Assembly (NCBI RefSeq): GCF_014041935.1
Contig: NZ_CP059491.1
Location: forward strand, 4,464,001 to 4,528,000
DNA from: Gordonia jinghuaiqii
Lineage (GTDB): Bacteria; Actinomycetota; Actinomycetes; Mycobacteriales; Mycobacteriaceae
Reading direction: 5' to 3'
Length of the DNA stretch: 64,000 nt
In this document: positions 15,994 to 26,546 of the stretch, in pieces
Numbering within the stretch: position 1 is the stretch's first letter
Layout of the letters: each line of letters starts with the position of its first letter
Program-made: the position numbers and the translations under genes
Notes under the pieces: model-generated
Database searches by the model: none
Told to the model about the DNA's origin: nothing
The model's input: the letters and a program-made list of their open reading frames with translations, nothing else

Positions 15994-17478
15994 ATGTCGG
16001 ATGTACACACGGGGCACATGCGAACCGGACAGCTCTTCATCGACGGCAAGTGGGTCGACGGCCACGGCGATGAGACGATCACCGTGATCAATCCCGCCAC
16101 CGAGACAGTGATCGGGACGGTACCGCAGGCAACGGTCGCCGACGTCGATGATGCTGTCGCCGCGGCACGCACCGCCTTCGACGACGGCCCGTGGCCCCAG
16201 ATGTCGGTACGCGAACGAGGCGTCGTGCTGCGCCGGATGGCGGAGGAGTTCCAACGTCGACGCGCCGAGCTGGTCGACCTCAGCATCGCCGAGGCAGGCT
16301 CCACTCGCGCGCTCGCCGAGTACTTGCAGGTGGGCACACCCATCGACCACTTCCTCGATCTCGTCGACCGGGTACTGCCGTCCTTCGATTTCGAGACACC
16401 GCTGCCCCCGATGGTCGGCAACGGCATCGGCCAGGGCTACGTCGTCCGTGAACCGTTCGGCGTCGCCGCGCTCATCACGCCGTTCAACTTCCCGCTCTTC
16501 CTCAACCTGTGCAAGGTCGCGCCGGCGCTCGCCGCCGGATGCACCGCCGTCCTGAAGTGTTCGCCCTACACGCCCTTCGAGGCGCTGGTCGTCGGCGAGG
16601 TCGCCGAGGCGGCCGGTCTGCCGCCCGGCGTGCTCAACATCATCACCGGCGATGTCGCCGCGGGTGAGGCGCTGACCACCCATCCCGGCGTCGACCTCGT
16701 CAGCTTCACCGGCAGCGACACGGTGGGCGCGAAAGTGTATGGCCAAGGCGCACAGTCGCTGAAGAAGGTGGTGTTGGAACTCGGCGGCAAGTCGGCGAAC
16801 ATCCTGCTCGACGACACCGACCTGGACAAGGTGATGCAGAGCGTGCTCGGGGGCTTCATCACCCACGCCGGACAAGGGTGCGCGCTGATGACGCGCATCC
16901 TCGTCCACGAGTCGCTCCACGACGAGCTCGTCGGTCGCGTCAAGATGGCGCTGGATTATGTCCCCGTGGGCGACCCGGCCGATCCGGCCATCGCGATGGG
17001 GCCGCTGATCCGCGAGGCACAGCGCGCCCGGGTGGAGGAGCTGATCCGCGTCGGCCAGGAAGAAGGCGCCCAGATCGCCTACGGCGGTGGACGGCCCGCC
17101 GGCCTCGACAAGGGATTCTTCGTCGAACCGACACTGTTCGTCGGTGTCGACAACCGGATGAAGATCGCCCAGAGTGAGATCTTCGGCCCCGTCGGAGTGG
17201 TCATCCCCTTCACCGACGACGCCGAGGCCGTCCGGATCGCCAACGACAGCCCGTACGGACTTTCCGGCGGCGTCTGGTCGTCCGACCCCGTACGCGCGCA
17301 TGGCATTGCGCGCAAACTCCGCACCGGCATGGTCGTCGTCAACGGCGGCGGAGGCGGACTGATGCCCGACGGGCCGTTCGGAGGTTACAAACACAGCGGC
17401 ATCGGGCGCGAGTTCGGCGCACACGGGCTGTCAGAGTATCTGCAACACAAGACCATCCAATGGTCGGCGGCACGATGA
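15994..17478 (+). CDS. NAD(P)-dependent aldehyde dehydrogenase
   Basis: This 494-residue aldehyde dehydrogenase oxidises an aldehyde to the acid. The catalytic general base lies in [10 protein letters not shown], the nucleophile Cys in [11 protein letters not shown], and the [12 protein letters not shown] and [15 protein letters not shown] motifs are intact. ATG 15994 follows an AAGGGAGG ribosome site by ten bases; the frame is open further upstream, but that part crosses the operator. The stop overlaps the ferredoxin start by four bases. With the ferredoxin and the AveC-like gene it forms a plus-strand operon divergent from the GntR gene. Confidence 0.93.
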   Translation: MSDVHTGHMRTGQLFIDGKWVDGHGDETITVINPATETVIGTVPQATVADVDDAVAAARTAFDDGPWPQMSVRERGVVLRRMAEEFQRRRAELVDLSIAEAGSTRALAEYLQVGTPIDHFLDLVDRVLPSFDFETPLPPMVGNGIGQGYVVREPFGVAALITPFNFPLFLNLCKVAPALAAGCTAVLKCSPYTPFEALVVGEVAEAAGLPPGVLNIITGDVAAGEALTTHPGVDLVSFTGSDTVGAKVYGQGAQSLKKVVLELGGKSANILLDDTDLDKVMQSVLGGFITHAGQGCALMTRILVHESLHDELVGRVKMALDYVPVGDPADPAIAMGPLIREAQRARVEELIRVGQEEGAQIAYGGGRPAGLDKGFFVEPTLFVGVDNRMKIAQSEIFGPVGVVIPFTDDAEAVRIANDSPYGLSGGVWSSDPVRAHGIARKLRTGMVVVNGGGGGLMPDGPFGGYKHSGIGREFGAHGLSEYLQHKTIQWSAAR

Positions 17479-17663
17479 AGCTCGTCGTCGATCAGGACGG
17501 GTGCGGTGGCCACGGACGCTGCGTCGCCGTCGCCCCCGACCTGTTCGACCTCGACGACGACGGAGTGAGCTCTCCGATCACCGAGGAGATCGGAACCGAC
17601 CAGCAGGCCGCCGCGGAAGAGGCCATCGCCAATTGTCCGCAGAGCGCGATCCGAATCGTATGA
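17475..17663 (+). CDS. [3Fe-4S]-type single-cluster ferredoxin
   Basis: The 62-residue protein has Cys10, His13 and Cys16 in CGGHGRC and Cys54 followed by Pro55. Replacement of the second cysteine by His is typical of small actinobacterial 3Fe-4S (or His-ligated 4Fe-4S) ferredoxins that feed cytochromes P450. Its acidic DLFDLDDDG stretch is also standard. It is coupled to the aldehyde dehydrogenase by an ATGA overlap. No P450 or ferredoxin reductase is in the window, so its electron acceptor is either encoded elsewhere or is one of the neighbours. Confidence 0.9.
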   Translation: MKLVVDQDGCGGHGRCVAVAPDLFDLDDDGVSSPITEEIGTDQQAAAEEAIANCPQSAIRIV

Positions 17664-17699
17664 GACCGACCACCGGTCATCGGGAGGACTGAGAATCAC

Positions 17700-18743
17700 A
17701 TGTCGAGTTCACTTGGGGAGAAACCCGATTCGGGTTCGGTCGGGCAATCCTCGCCCGATGACACGGGAACGGTCACCGTGGCCAGGGAGTCACCGCCGAT
17801 CGTGTGGCTCGCCCGCCTGGGCGCGGTCTTCGTCGCCGTCCAGGCCTACGTTTTCATCCGCTGGATCTTCTCCGACTCGTTCTCCCCGATCCCGACGGGA
17901 CCCGACGAGGTGCCCACACACACGCTGGTGATCATCCGGGCGTCGGAGGTCATCTGCATCGTCGGCGTGATCGCGTCGATCGTCTGGCTCGTGCATCGCA
18001 CCCGCAAGGACGGGCAGTTCCCCACCCTGGGCGTCTTCATGATGGGCTGGCTGCTCACCTGCTGGCAGGACGTGGGCGTCAACGCCGTGGTTCCGGTGTT
18101 CTCGTACAACTCGGCGTTCCTCAACATGGGCACCTGGGGCGAGTTCGTGCCGGGCTGGGTCAGCAAGGGCCCGGAGACCCCGGCGCCGATCCTCTACGAG
18201 CTGGCCGACTACATGCTGTTCCTGCCGCTGGCCGTCGTCGGCATCGACAAGCTGGTGAAGGCCGCGCGTGCGCGATGGCCGCGACTCAACAAGGCCGGCA
18301 TCATCGTGGCCCTGCTCCTGATCTTCCTGGTCCTGGACACCGCCTCCGAGCAGTTCCTGCAGCGCCAGGGACTGTGGTCGTACCTCCGGGTCAACGACAC
18401 CTGGTCGATCTTCACCGGCACGCTCAACCAGTTCCCCTTGTACGAGGGCATCGTCTTCGGCTCGGTGGTGATGGTGGCGTCGATGTCGATGTATCTGTTC
18501 CGCCGCAAGGGCGACCAGCTGATCACCGACGCCGGCATCGAGCGACTCAAGATCACCCGCGGAGTGGCCGTCGTGCGCGTCCTGGCGTTCTCGGCGGTGA
18601 TGAACGTGATCCTCGCCGTGTTCTTCCTCGGCTTCAACCTGGTGAACATGCACGCCGACGTCGCACCTGCCGAAGCGCCGAGCTACCTGCATCAGAACAT
18701 GTGTGGGCTCGCCGAGAACCCGCCCTGCCCGCATCTCAGGTAG
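17700..18743 (+). CDS. Spirocyclase AveC-like integral membrane protein
   Basis: The 347-residue protein has about seven hydrophobic segments (for example 35-58, 77-98, 109-125, 172-186, 200-212, 245-260, 287-308) after a polar N-terminus. It matches the AveC-like family, whose namesake acts in avermectin spiroketal formation and C22-C23 hydration. Homologues in Mycobacteriales sit in catabolic clusters and are uncharacterised. Conserved-looking polar residues include GWLLTCWQDVGVN and the NQFPLYEG segment. A GGGAGG ribosome site lies 12 bases before ATG. It may act on a hydrophobic cyclic intermediate in the membrane; this is inference. Confidence 0.8.
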   Translation: MSSSLGEKPDSGSVGQSSPDDTGTVTVARESPPIVWLARLGAVFVAVQAYVFIRWIFSDSFSPIPTGPDEVPTHTLVIIRASEVICIVGVIASIVWLVHRTRKDGQFPTLGVFMMGWLLTCWQDVGVNAVVPVFSYNSAFLNMGTWGEFVPGWVSKGPETPAPILYELADYMLFLPLAVVGIDKLVKAARARWPRLNKAGIIVALLLIFLVLDTASEQFLQRQGLWSYLRVNDTWSIFTGTLNQFPLYEGIVFGSVVMVASMSMYLFRRKGDQLITDAGIERLKITRGVAVVRVLAFSAVMNVILAVFFLGFNLVNMHADVAPAEAPSYLHQNMCGLAENPPCPHLR

Positions 18744-18776
18744 CCCGTGACGACCCTGCGGGGCGACGGGAGGCTG

Positions 18777-19616
18777 TCAGGGCTGGTCGCCCGCCGCCAC
18801 CGGCCGGTCCGGATCCGATGACCACTGCGAGAAGGAGCCGGGGAACAGTGTCGCGTCGATGCCCGCGATCGCGAGCGCGGCGATCTGATGGGCCGCGTTG
18901 ATCCCGGACCCGCAGTAGACCACCACATCGCCGGCCTCGGCGTCGACTCCGAGGCCGGCGAAGCGGCGTCGTAGGTCGTCCGCGGTCCGGAACCGTCCGG
19001 TTGCGTCGATGTTGTCCGCGGTCGGTGCACTCACCGCGCCGGGAATGTGACCCGCGCGCGGATCGACCGGCTCGACGTCACCGCGATACCGCTCGGTGGC
19101 ACGCGCGTCGAGGAGATGAGCCGGACCCGAGGCGACGTCGTCGATCGTCGCCACCGGCAGACGATCCGGGGTCAGGGTCACGCGACCCGCACGCGGGGTG
19201 CCGCCGTCGCCCGTCGTCGTCCGCAGTCCCTCGCCGCGCCAGGCCGCGAGTCCGCCGTCGAGCAGGCGGACATCGGCGACCCCGGCCCACCGAAGCAACC
19301 ACCACGCGCGGGCTGCGGCCAGGTTGCCCGAGTCGTCGTAGACCACCACCGGGACGCCGTCGTTGATCCCCCATCGTCGCGCTGCCTCTTGCAGGTCTGC
19401 CGGCGCGGGCAACGGGTGGCGACCACCGACCGGCCCCGACGGAGGCGCGGCGAGTTCGGTGTCGAGGTCGACGTAGACCGCCCCGGGGATATGGCCTTCG
19501 CGATAGGCCGCGCGACCGTCGAAGTCACCGAGCTGCCACCGCACGTCCAGGACCACGGGCGGCGTGCCGAGCAGCATCTCGGCCAGGTCGAGCGGGCTGA
19601 TCAGGACATCGCGCAT
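18777..19616 (-). CDS. Sulfurtransferase with two rhodanese domains
   Basis: This 279-residue protein has an N-terminal structural rhodanese domain (about 10-125, VVLDVRWQLGD, AYREGHIPGAVYVDLD) and a catalytic C-terminal domain (about 155-275). The active-site loop reads YCGSGINAAHQ, whose Cys carries the persulfide. It is a thiosulfate or 3-mercaptopyruvate sulfurtransferase; the loop sequence CGSGI suggests the thiosulfate type less than the mercaptopyruvate type, but I cannot decide. It is monocistronic and divergent from the phosphoesterase at 19713. It is unrelated to the cluster before it. Confidence 0.92.
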   Translation of the reverse strand: MRDVLISPLDLAEMLLGTPPVVLDVRWQLGDFDGRAAYREGHIPGAVYVDLDTELAAPPSGPVGGRHPLPAPADLQEAARRWGINDGVPVVVYDDSGNLAAARAWWLLRWAGVADVRLLDGGLAAWRGEGLRTTTGDGGTPRAGRVTLTPDRLPVATIDDVASGPAHLLDARATERYRGDVEPVDPRAGHIPGAVSAPTADNIDATGRFRTADDLRRRFAGLGVDAEAGDVVVYCGSGINAAHQIAALAIAGIDATLFPGSFSQWSSDPDRPVAAGDQP

Positions 19617-19712
19617 GGCCGCGAGGGTACCAACGACGCCCGATGGAACAATGGGGACCGATCCCGCCCGACCCGGGCGTCGAACGTTTCACAACAATCA
19701 AGGGGTCCCCGC

Positions 19713-20873
19713 GTGGCGCTGTTTCCTGCGGTCGTCTTCGGCCTGCTCACCTTCTGGCTGCATCGCCGGCTGGTCCGCGCGACCGCGCTGGCCCGGCCGT
19801 GGTCGATCGTGGTCGACATCGTCCTGGTGGGGATGTGGGCACTCGCGCTCATCGGGTTCGCGTCCGGACGCGCGCTGGACCCGTCGTGGGCGCGGCCGGT
19901 CGGGACGATCGGCCTGATCTGGCTCGCGACCTTCTTCTACCTGTTCCTCGGCTTGGCGATCATCGGTCTGATCTCGTTCGGTGCGCACCTGATCCGCTGG
20001 GCGCGACGCCGCCTCGGTGGTGTGCAGGACACGCCCCAGCTCGCCGGACGCCGCCTACGACGGATTCGGATCGCCACCTCGACCGTGGTCGTGGTGGCAC
20101 TCGCGGTCACCGGCTACGGAGTGTGGGAGGCCTCGCGCCCGCAGGTGGTCGAGGTCAGCGCCACCCTCGATGATCTACCCGAGCAGTTCGACGGCCTGCG
20201 CATCGCCGTGGTGTCCGACCTCCATGTCGGCCCGGCGCGCGACGCGTCGTTCACCCGCGGCGTCGTCGACAAGATCAATGAGCAGCACCCGGACCTGGTG
20301 GTCCTCGTCGGCGACCTCACCGACGGCACCATCCCGCACGTCCGCGACACCCTCGCACCTCTCGCCGACCTGAAGGCACCGCTGGGCGTCTTCGGGGTCA
20401 GCGGCAACCACGAGTACTACGCCGACGACGGCGGACGGTGGCTCGACGTCTGGGAGGAATACGGGGTGCGCACGCTGAGAAACTCCCGCGTCCCGCTCGA
20501 GCGCAACGGTGCCACCATCGAGCTCGCCGGGGTCTACGACGCCACCGCACCGGAGCCGTACGAGCCGGATCTGCCTGCCGCGCTTGCCGGTTCCTCGCCC
20601 GACGACTTCGTGCTCCTGCTCGCGCATCAGCCCAAGCAAGCCGTCGAAGCGTCCGACCTCGGCGTCGACCTGCAGTTCTCGGGCCACACCCATGGCGGCC
20701 AGCTCTGGCCGATCCGCTATCTCGTCCCGCTGCAACAGCCGTCGGTCATCGGTCTGGACGAGGTCGGCGACACCACGCTGTACACGACCCGCGGCGCCGG
20801 GGCCTGGGGCCCGCCCGTGCGCGTCCTCGCGCCGCCGGAGATCACGATTCTCACGCTCGGCTCCGCCGGCTGA
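19713..20873 (+). CDS. Membrane-anchored metallophosphoesterase (YkuE/YaeI-like)
   Basis: The 386-residue product has four N-terminal hydrophobic helices (about 3-20, 30-50, 62-90, 115-135). A calcineurin-type phosphoesterase domain follows, with motifs VVSDLHVG, VVLVGDLTDG, GNHEYY, LLLAHQP and SGHTHGGQ. These are the metal and phosphate ligands of the family, whose members hydrolyse lipid-linked or UDP-linked phosphoesters. GTG 19713 follows an AAGGGG ribosome site; the frame is open far upstream over the rhodanese gene, but that part is antisense shadow. Confidence 0.9.
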   Translation: MALFPAVVFGLLTFWLHRRLVRATALARPWSIVVDIVLVGMWALALIGFASGRALDPSWARPVGTIGLIWLATFFYLFLGLAIIGLISFGAHLIRWARRRLGGVQDTPQLAGRRLRRIRIATSTVVVVALAVTGYGVWEASRPQVVEVSATLDDLPEQFDGLRIAVVSDLHVGPARDASFTRGVVDKINEQHPDLVVLVGDLTDGTIPHVRDTLAPLADLKAPLGVFGVSGNHEYYADDGGRWLDVWEEYGVRTLRNSRVPLERNGATIELAGVYDATAPEPYEPDLPAALAGSSPDDFVLLLAHQPKQAVEASDLGVDLQFSGHTHGGQLWPIRYLVPLQQPSVIGLDEVGDTTLYTTRGAGAWGPPVRVLAPPEITILTLGSAG

Positions 20874-20894
20874 CACACGACTTCAGCGCACAAA

Positions 20895-20935
20895 ATCCGT
20901 TCGCGCTCACCCTTTTCGAGTGAGCGCGAACGGAT
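20895..20935. terminator. Bidirectional hairpin terminator
   Basis: A perfect 16-base inverted repeat (20895-20910 and 20920-20935) with a nine-base loop lies between the convergent ends of the phosphoesterase and catC. Confidence 0.88.
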
Positions 20936-20983
20936 CGTGTGATCTGCCCCGCCGGCCGAGTGGGCCCGAGGGCCGTATCGAGG

Positions 20984-21264
20984 TCAGGCGTTGACGTCCG
21001 ACGGGTGCGTCGCGAGCGGCGTCACCTTGATGTCCATGTACGGGAACAACGGCAGGCCCGACAGCACGGTGTGCAGCTCATCGTTGGATTCGACGTCGAA
21101 GATCGAGTAATTGGAGTACTCGCCCACGATCCGCCAGATGTGCGGCCACTTGCCGGAGCGCTGGAGGTCCTGCGAGTACGCCTTCTCCCGCGCGACGGTG
21201 TCAGCACGTACATCCGGGTCGAGATCGTCGGGGATGTTGACGTCCATCCGCACGTGGAACAGCA

Positions 21265-21265
<1 letters not shown>
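20984..21265 (-). CDS. catC: Muconolactone delta-isomerase
   Basis: This 93-residue enzyme converts muconolactone to 3-oxoadipate enol-lactone. It has the family start MLFHVRMDVNIP and the ending PLFPYMDIKVTPLATHPSD, and the usual length for CatC. The start overlaps the catA stop by one base (TAATG). It is the last gene of the catR-B-A-C unit, and the next pathway step is encoded by pcaD at 33754. Confidence 0.95.
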
Positions 21266-22191
<926 letters not shown>

Positions 22192-23295
22192 TCAGCTGTC
22201 GGTGCGGTAGCGCTCGAGTTTGTCCGGGTCGATCTCGAAGCCGATGCCCGGTGCGGTCGACCGGTGCAGGTGACCGTCGCGGATCTGCAACGACTCGGTC
22301 AGCAGGTCATCGCTCATGTCGAGGAAGTTCGACAGTTCACCCGCGTAGCGCGAGGTCAGCTCGAAGGCGCTGCCGAAGGCGAGGGCGCAAGCCGTCCCGA
22401 CCTGTCCGTCGATCTGATTGCCCATCACCACCGGCACCCCGAGCCCCTCCGCGAGGTGATGGGTCCGACGCGAGGTGGTGAAACCGGTACGGGCGGTCTT
22501 GATGCTGATCGCGGTCGCGGAGCGACCGAGGATCTCACGCGTCACGTCGGCCGGGGTCGGCACCGACTCGTCGGCGATGAACGGCACGTCGAGCTGCTCG
22601 ACGAGCCACCGGCGGCCGAGCACATCGGCTGCGTCGCAGAGTTCTTCGGCGAACAGCAGGTCGAGGTCGGCCATCTCCCTCATCGCCCGCAGCGATTCTG
22701 CCGCGGTCCAGCCACGGTTGCCGTCGACGTACAGCTCGACCTCGTCGCCGAAACGTTCGCGCAGTGCGCGCACGACCGCGGTGTCGAGGGTGACGGGATG
22801 CCGGCCGACCTTCACCTTGAAGGTGTGGATTCCGTAGGTCTCGACCATCTTCTCGGCTTCGGCGACCATCGCGGCGGGTTCGGCGAAACCGAGCATGTGG
22901 CTCACGCGCATCCGGTCGGTGAAACCGCCGAGCATGTCACCCACCGGGAGTCCCAGGACTTTGCCGAGCGCATCCCAGATCGCCATGTCCACAGCGGATT
23001 TGGCGGCCGGATTGCCGACCGTCTTGGCGAGGCGGGCGGCGACCACCTCACGTTCGAGAAGGGTGAGACCCACGATCGCCGGAGCGAAGATGGTGTTGAT
23101 CACGGCGAGGATGCCGTCTTGCGTCTCCCCGTAGGTGAACGGGCGCGGAGGCGCCTCGGCGACGCCGACCACACCCGCATCGGTGTGCACGCGCACCAGC
23201 ACGTGATTCGCCTCGTACACCTCGCCGGAGGCGAACTTGAGCGGTTTCACGTACGGGATCGCGAATGGAATTGCCTCTACGCGTGTGATTTTCAT
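22192..23295 (-). CDS. catB: Muconate cycloisomerase
   Basis: This 367-residue enolase-superfamily enzyme cyclises cis,cis-muconate to muconolactone. It shows the Lys-x-Lys catalytic motif (Lys160 and Lys162 in TFKVKVG), the metal ligands Asp191 (VDGN), the Glu at 217-218 and Asp242 (ADES), and Lys266 on the opposite face. The ATG overlaps the catR stop by four bases. It belongs to the catR-B-A-C operon. Confidence 0.95.
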   Translation of the reverse strand: MKITRVEAIPFAIPYVKPLKFASGEVYEANHVLVRVHTDAGVVGVAEAPPRPFTYGETQDGILAVINTIFAPAIVGLTLLEREVVAARLAKTVGNPAAKSAVDMAIWDALGKVLGLPVGDMLGGFTDRMRVSHMLGFAEPAAMVAEAEKMVETYGIHTFKVKVGRHPVTLDTAVVRALRERFGDEVELYVDGNRGWTAAESLRAMREMADLDLLFAEELCDAADVLGRRWLVEQLDVPFIADESVPTPADVTREILGRSATAISIKTARTGFTTSRRTHHLAEGLGVPVVMGNQIDGQVGTACALAFGSAFELTSRYAGELSNFLDMSDDLLTESLQIRDGHLHRSTAPGIGFEIDPDKLERYRTDS

Positions 23296-24263
23296 GATCC
23301 ATCTCCAAACTTGGCGCTGAGCGCAGCATCGATCGGGCGGGCCTGAGCGGGGTGGACGGTGCCGGGACGGACGGTGCCGGGGTGGATGGCGAAGGCCGCC
23401 GCGATCACGTCGGCCACCGCACCGATGACGGGGTCTGCGCCTCCGGCGCGCCAGGCCAGGGCGACCTCGACGGTGTCGGCGTCGACGAGATCCCGCACGA
23501 CGAGCCCGTCGAGCGGTAGTGACCGCACCGAGGCCGGGAGCACCGAGACCCCGAGTCCCGCCGCGACGAGGGCCAGCAGCACCGCGGTACCGGACGCCTC
23601 ATGCGCGCGATCCGGCACGAAGCCCGCCGCGCGACAGGCCCTCATCGCGGCCTCGTTGACCGCGGAGTCACGGCTGTCGTACATCACGAACGGCTCGTTG
23701 CGCAGATCGGTGACGGAGACGACCGGCTCGACGGCGAGGCGGTGATCGACCGACACCGCGAGCACCATGGGCTCGACGTCGATGACCCGCATCTCGATGT
23801 CCTCGCCGACTGTCGGCGGACGCAGCACCCCGAGGTCGAGAGTCCCGGTGCGGATGGCCTCACACTGAACCGGCGTGAGCATGTCGGAGGAGATGCGGAG
23901 ATCCACATCCGGCAACTCCCGCTTGACCACCCGCGCGATACGCGGCAGGTGCGAGAAGGCGGCGATGCCGGTGAGGCCGAGACGTACCAGCCCGCTGCGG
24001 CCGGCCGCGATTCGGCGAACCCCGTCCACGGCGTCGTCCACCCCGGCCAGGATCCGTTCGGCCTGAACCCTCAGGTATTCCCCTGCCGGTGTCAGCGACA
24101 CCTGCCGGGTGGTCCGGGTGAACAGCGTGACATCGAGCTCGGATTCGAGCTGGCGGATGGCGTACGACAGCGCGGGCTGCGCGACATGCAGGGACGCCGC
24201 AGCCTGGCCGAAGTGGCATGTGTCGGCCACCGCGGCGAAGTAACGCAAGTGCCGTAGCTCCAT
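23292..24263 (-). CDS. catR: LysR-type regulator of the cat genes
   Basis: The 323-residue LTTR has an N-terminal winged helix (about 1-60, with the recognition region ALSYAIRQLESEL) and a co-inducer domain typical of CatR/BenM-like proteins. It is unusual in being the first gene of the operon it should regulate (ATGA overlap with catB), which makes its expression self-linked. It is divergent from benA across a 227-base gap. The C-terminus carries a short repeated HPGTVRPGTVHP stretch, an insertion-like tail. Muconate or benzoate as inducer is inferred from the family. Confidence 0.85.
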   Translation of the reverse strand: MELRHLRYFAAVADTCHFGQAAASLHVAQPALSYAIRQLESELDVTLFTRTTRQVSLTPAGEYLRVQAERILAGVDDAVDGVRRIAAGRSGLVRLGLTGIAAFSHLPRIARVVKRELPDVDLRISSDMLTPVQCEAIRTGTLDLGVLRPPTVGEDIEMRVIDVEPMVLAVSVDHRLAVEPVVSVTDLRNEPFVMYDSRDSAVNEAAMRACRAAGFVPDRAHEASGTAVLLALVAAGLGVSVLPASVRSLPLDGLVVRDLVDADTVEVALAWRAGGADPVIGAVADVIAAAFAIHPGTVRPGTVHPAQARPIDAALSAKFGDGS

Positions 24264-24490
24264 GACCTGGCCTTATCTGGTACCCGTACGCGATTGGGAC
24301 CCGGCATGTGACCGGGACCACGCCTCTACGGTAAGGCCAGAGATACATACATGACAATGACACAATTTGTACTTATTCATGGATTCTGGTTATCAATGAG
24401 GTACTGGGTCAGGACTGGTGATTTGCCTAGTGTGATCGCCGACACGTGATGCGAGAGTGCAAAGAGCACCCACATCTGGAGGTACAAGAC
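24264..24490. promoter_or_regulatory. Divergent catR / benA control region
   Basis: The 227-base gap is AT-richer than its surroundings. It contains CTGGCCTTA (24267-24275), directly before catR, facing TAAGGCCAG (24332-24340). It also holds the short palindrome ACAATTTGT (24362-24370) and ATCAATGAG, which resembles ATCAATCAG before the LysR gene at 35845. LysR and LuxR-type regulators are both candidates to bind here. Confidence 0.6.
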
Positions 24491-25873
24491 ATGACCGCGT
24501 CCGTAACGGAACACCTGCACCACGTGAACTCTGTCCTCGGCGACGCGGTCGTCGACGACAAGGAATCCGGCGTCTACCGTGCCAACCGAAGGATCTTCAC
24601 CGACGAGGACATCTTCGAGCTGGAGATGAAGCACATCTTCGAGGGCAACTGGATCTACCTGGCCCACGAGAGCCAGCTTCCCGATCCGGGCGACTACTTC
24701 ACCACCTACATCGGCCGGCAGCCGGTGGTCATCACCCGCGACAAGAGCGGCGAGCTGCACTGCCTGATCAATGCCTGCGCCCACCGCGGCGCCATGGTCT
24801 GCCGTCGCAAGACCGACAACCGGATGACCCTCACCTGCCCCTTCCACGGCTGGACGTTCCGCAACGACGGCACCCTCCTGAAGGTCAAGGACCCCGACGG
24901 CGCCGGCTACCCGGACACCTTCGACGTCGACGGCTCGCACAACATGACCAAGGTCGCCCGCTTCGACAGCTACCGCGGTTTTCTGTTCGGCAGCCTGAAC
25001 GACGACGTGACCTCGCTCGAGGACCACCTCGGTGACACCCGCATCGTCATCGACATGCTCGTCGACCAGTCCCCCGATGGCCTCGAAGTGCTGCGCGGAG
25101 CATCGACCTACACCTACGACGGCAACTGGAAGGTCCAGGCGGAGAACGGTGCCGACGGTTATCACGTCACCGCCACGCACTGGAACTATGCGGCCACCAC
25201 GTCGCGGCGTGGCACGGGTGAGTCGAAGAACGACACCAAGGCGCTCGACGCCGGTGGGTGGGGAAAATCAGGCGGCGGCTACTGGTCGTACCCCAATGGC
25301 CATCTGTGCCTGTGGACCTGGGCGGCCAACCCGCAGGACCGGCCCCTCTGGGACAAGATGGACGAGCTGAAGGACAAGTTCGGCGATGCCAAGGGCGAGT
25401 TCATGGTGAAGGGTTCGCGCAACCTCTGCCTGTACCCGAATGTGTATCTGATGGATCAGTTCTCCACGCAGATCCGCCACTTCCGGCCGATCGCGCCGGA
25501 CAAGACCGAGGTGACGATCTACTGCATCGCACCCAAGGGCGAGAGCGATTCGGCTCGCGCACACCGCATCCGTCAGTACGAGGACTTCTTCAACGCCTCC
25601 GGCATGGCCACCCCCGATGATCTGGAGGAGTTCCGCTCCTGCCAGCTCACGTTCCGGGCGCAGGCAGCTCCGTGGAACGACATGAGCCGCGGAGCGCAGC
25701 ACTGGCTGACCGGGCCCGACGACGTCGCCAAGACGCTCGGCATGACCGGCGTCATCTCGGCGGGCGTCAAGAACGAGGACGAGGGCCTGTACCCCGTTCA
25801 GCACGGCTACTGGCTGGAGACCATGCGCGCCGCCGCTGCCGCCGAAGAAGCAGCGATCGCCGACCGGCACTGA
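24491..25873 (+). CDS. benA: Benzoate 1,2-dioxygenase large subunit
   Basis: This 460-residue Rieske oxygenase alpha subunit dihydroxylates benzoate to the cis-diol acid. The Rieske 2Fe-2S ligands are Cys96, His98, Cys116 and His119 (CAHRG and CPFHGW). The mononuclear iron ligands include His225 and His230 (DGYHVTATH). ATG 24491 has GGAGG eight bases upstream; the frame is open 15 codons further back. It begins the benAB(CD) operon, which runs to 29435. Confidence 0.96.
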   Translation: MTASVTEHLHHVNSVLGDAVVDDKESGVYRANRRIFTDEDIFELEMKHIFEGNWIYLAHESQLPDPGDYFTTYIGRQPVVITRDKSGELHCLINACAHRGAMVCRRKTDNRMTLTCPFHGWTFRNDGTLLKVKDPDGAGYPDTFDVDGSHNMTKVARFDSYRGFLFGSLNDDVTSLEDHLGDTRIVIDMLVDQSPDGLEVLRGASTYTYDGNWKVQAENGADGYHVTATHWNYAATTSRRGTGESKNDTKALDAGGWGKSGGGYWSYPNGHLCLWTWAANPQDRPLWDKMDELKDKFGDAKGEFMVKGSRNLCLYPNVYLMDQFSTQIRHFRPIAPDKTEVTIYCIAPKGESDSARAHRIRQYEDFFNASGMATPDDLEEFRSCQLTFRAQAAPWNDMSRGAQHWLTGPDDVAKTLGMTGVISAGVKNEDEGLYPVQHGYWLETMRAAAAAEEAAIADRH

Positions 25874-25899
25874 GCCGGATCAGACCCAAAGGGAAGACG

Positions 25900-26466
25900 A
25901 TGACCACCGCAGACACGAATCCCACCACAGACGCACATGCCACGGCGGCGGGCACCGAATCCGGCGCCGGCGGAAAACTGATCACCCAGAACATGATCGA
26001 GCAGTTCCTCTACCGCGAGGCGCGCTACCTCGACGACCGTGAGTTCGAGAAGTGGCTCGAGTGTTATGCCGACGACGTCGTCTACTGGATGCCGTCGTGG
26101 GACGACGCCGACCGTCTCACCGAGGACCCGCAGCGCGAGATCTCGCTCATCTACTACGGCAACAAGGGCGGCCTCGAGGACCGGGTCTTCCGTATCCGGA
26201 CCGAACGGTCCTCGGCGACATCGCTGCCGGAGGCCCGGACGAGTCACAACATCAGCAACGTCGAGGTCATCGAACGTCGCGGGGATCTGGTCGACGTCCG
26301 ATTCAACTGGCACACGATGTATTTCCGCTACAACACCATCGACCCGTACTACGGCACATCGTTCTACACGATCGACTTCTCCGGCGCGCAACCCCTGATC
26401 CGGCGCAAGACGATCGTGCTGAAGAACGACTACATCCACCACGTGGTGGACGTGTATCACTTCTGA
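25900..26466 (+). CDS. benB: Benzoate 1,2-dioxygenase small subunit
   Basis: The 188-residue beta subunit has the ring-hydroxylating dioxygenase beta fold. An N-terminal extension rich in Thr, Ala and Gly (1-25) precedes LITQNMIEQFLYREARYLDDREFEKWL. The C-terminus RRKTIVLKNDYIHHVVDVYHF is typical of BenB/XylY. It lies 26 bases after benA, with a GGGA ribosome site before ATG 25900. Confidence 0.95.
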   Translation: MTTADTNPTTDAHATAAGTESGAGGKLITQNMIEQFLYREARYLDDREFEKWLECYADDVVYWMPSWDDADRLTEDPQREISLIYYGNKGGLEDRVFRIRTERSSATSLPEARTSHNISNVEVIERRGDLVDVRFNWHTMYFRYNTIDPYYGTSFYTIDFSGAQPLIRRKTIVLKNDYIHHVVDVYHF

Positions 26467-26546
26467 CCCCGTGCCCGTCTGACCGTATTTCTGTCCGACC
26501 ATCTGCCCCGGAACCCACCGAGACGATCGACCACGAGGACCCGTCC

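Noticed and set aside
18744..18776. Terminator hairpin between the AveC-like and rhodanese genes
   Set aside because: Only a five-base stem (CCCGT/ACGGG) could be formed, too weak to list.
19047..19712. Long frame before the phosphoesterase
   Set aside because: It is antisense to the rhodanese gene and has no domain; the membrane helix begins at GTG 19713.
26052..26546. Extension of the BenCD frame upstream
   Set aside because: It overlaps benB in another frame; ATG 26547 has a GAGGA site and begins the ferredoxin domain.
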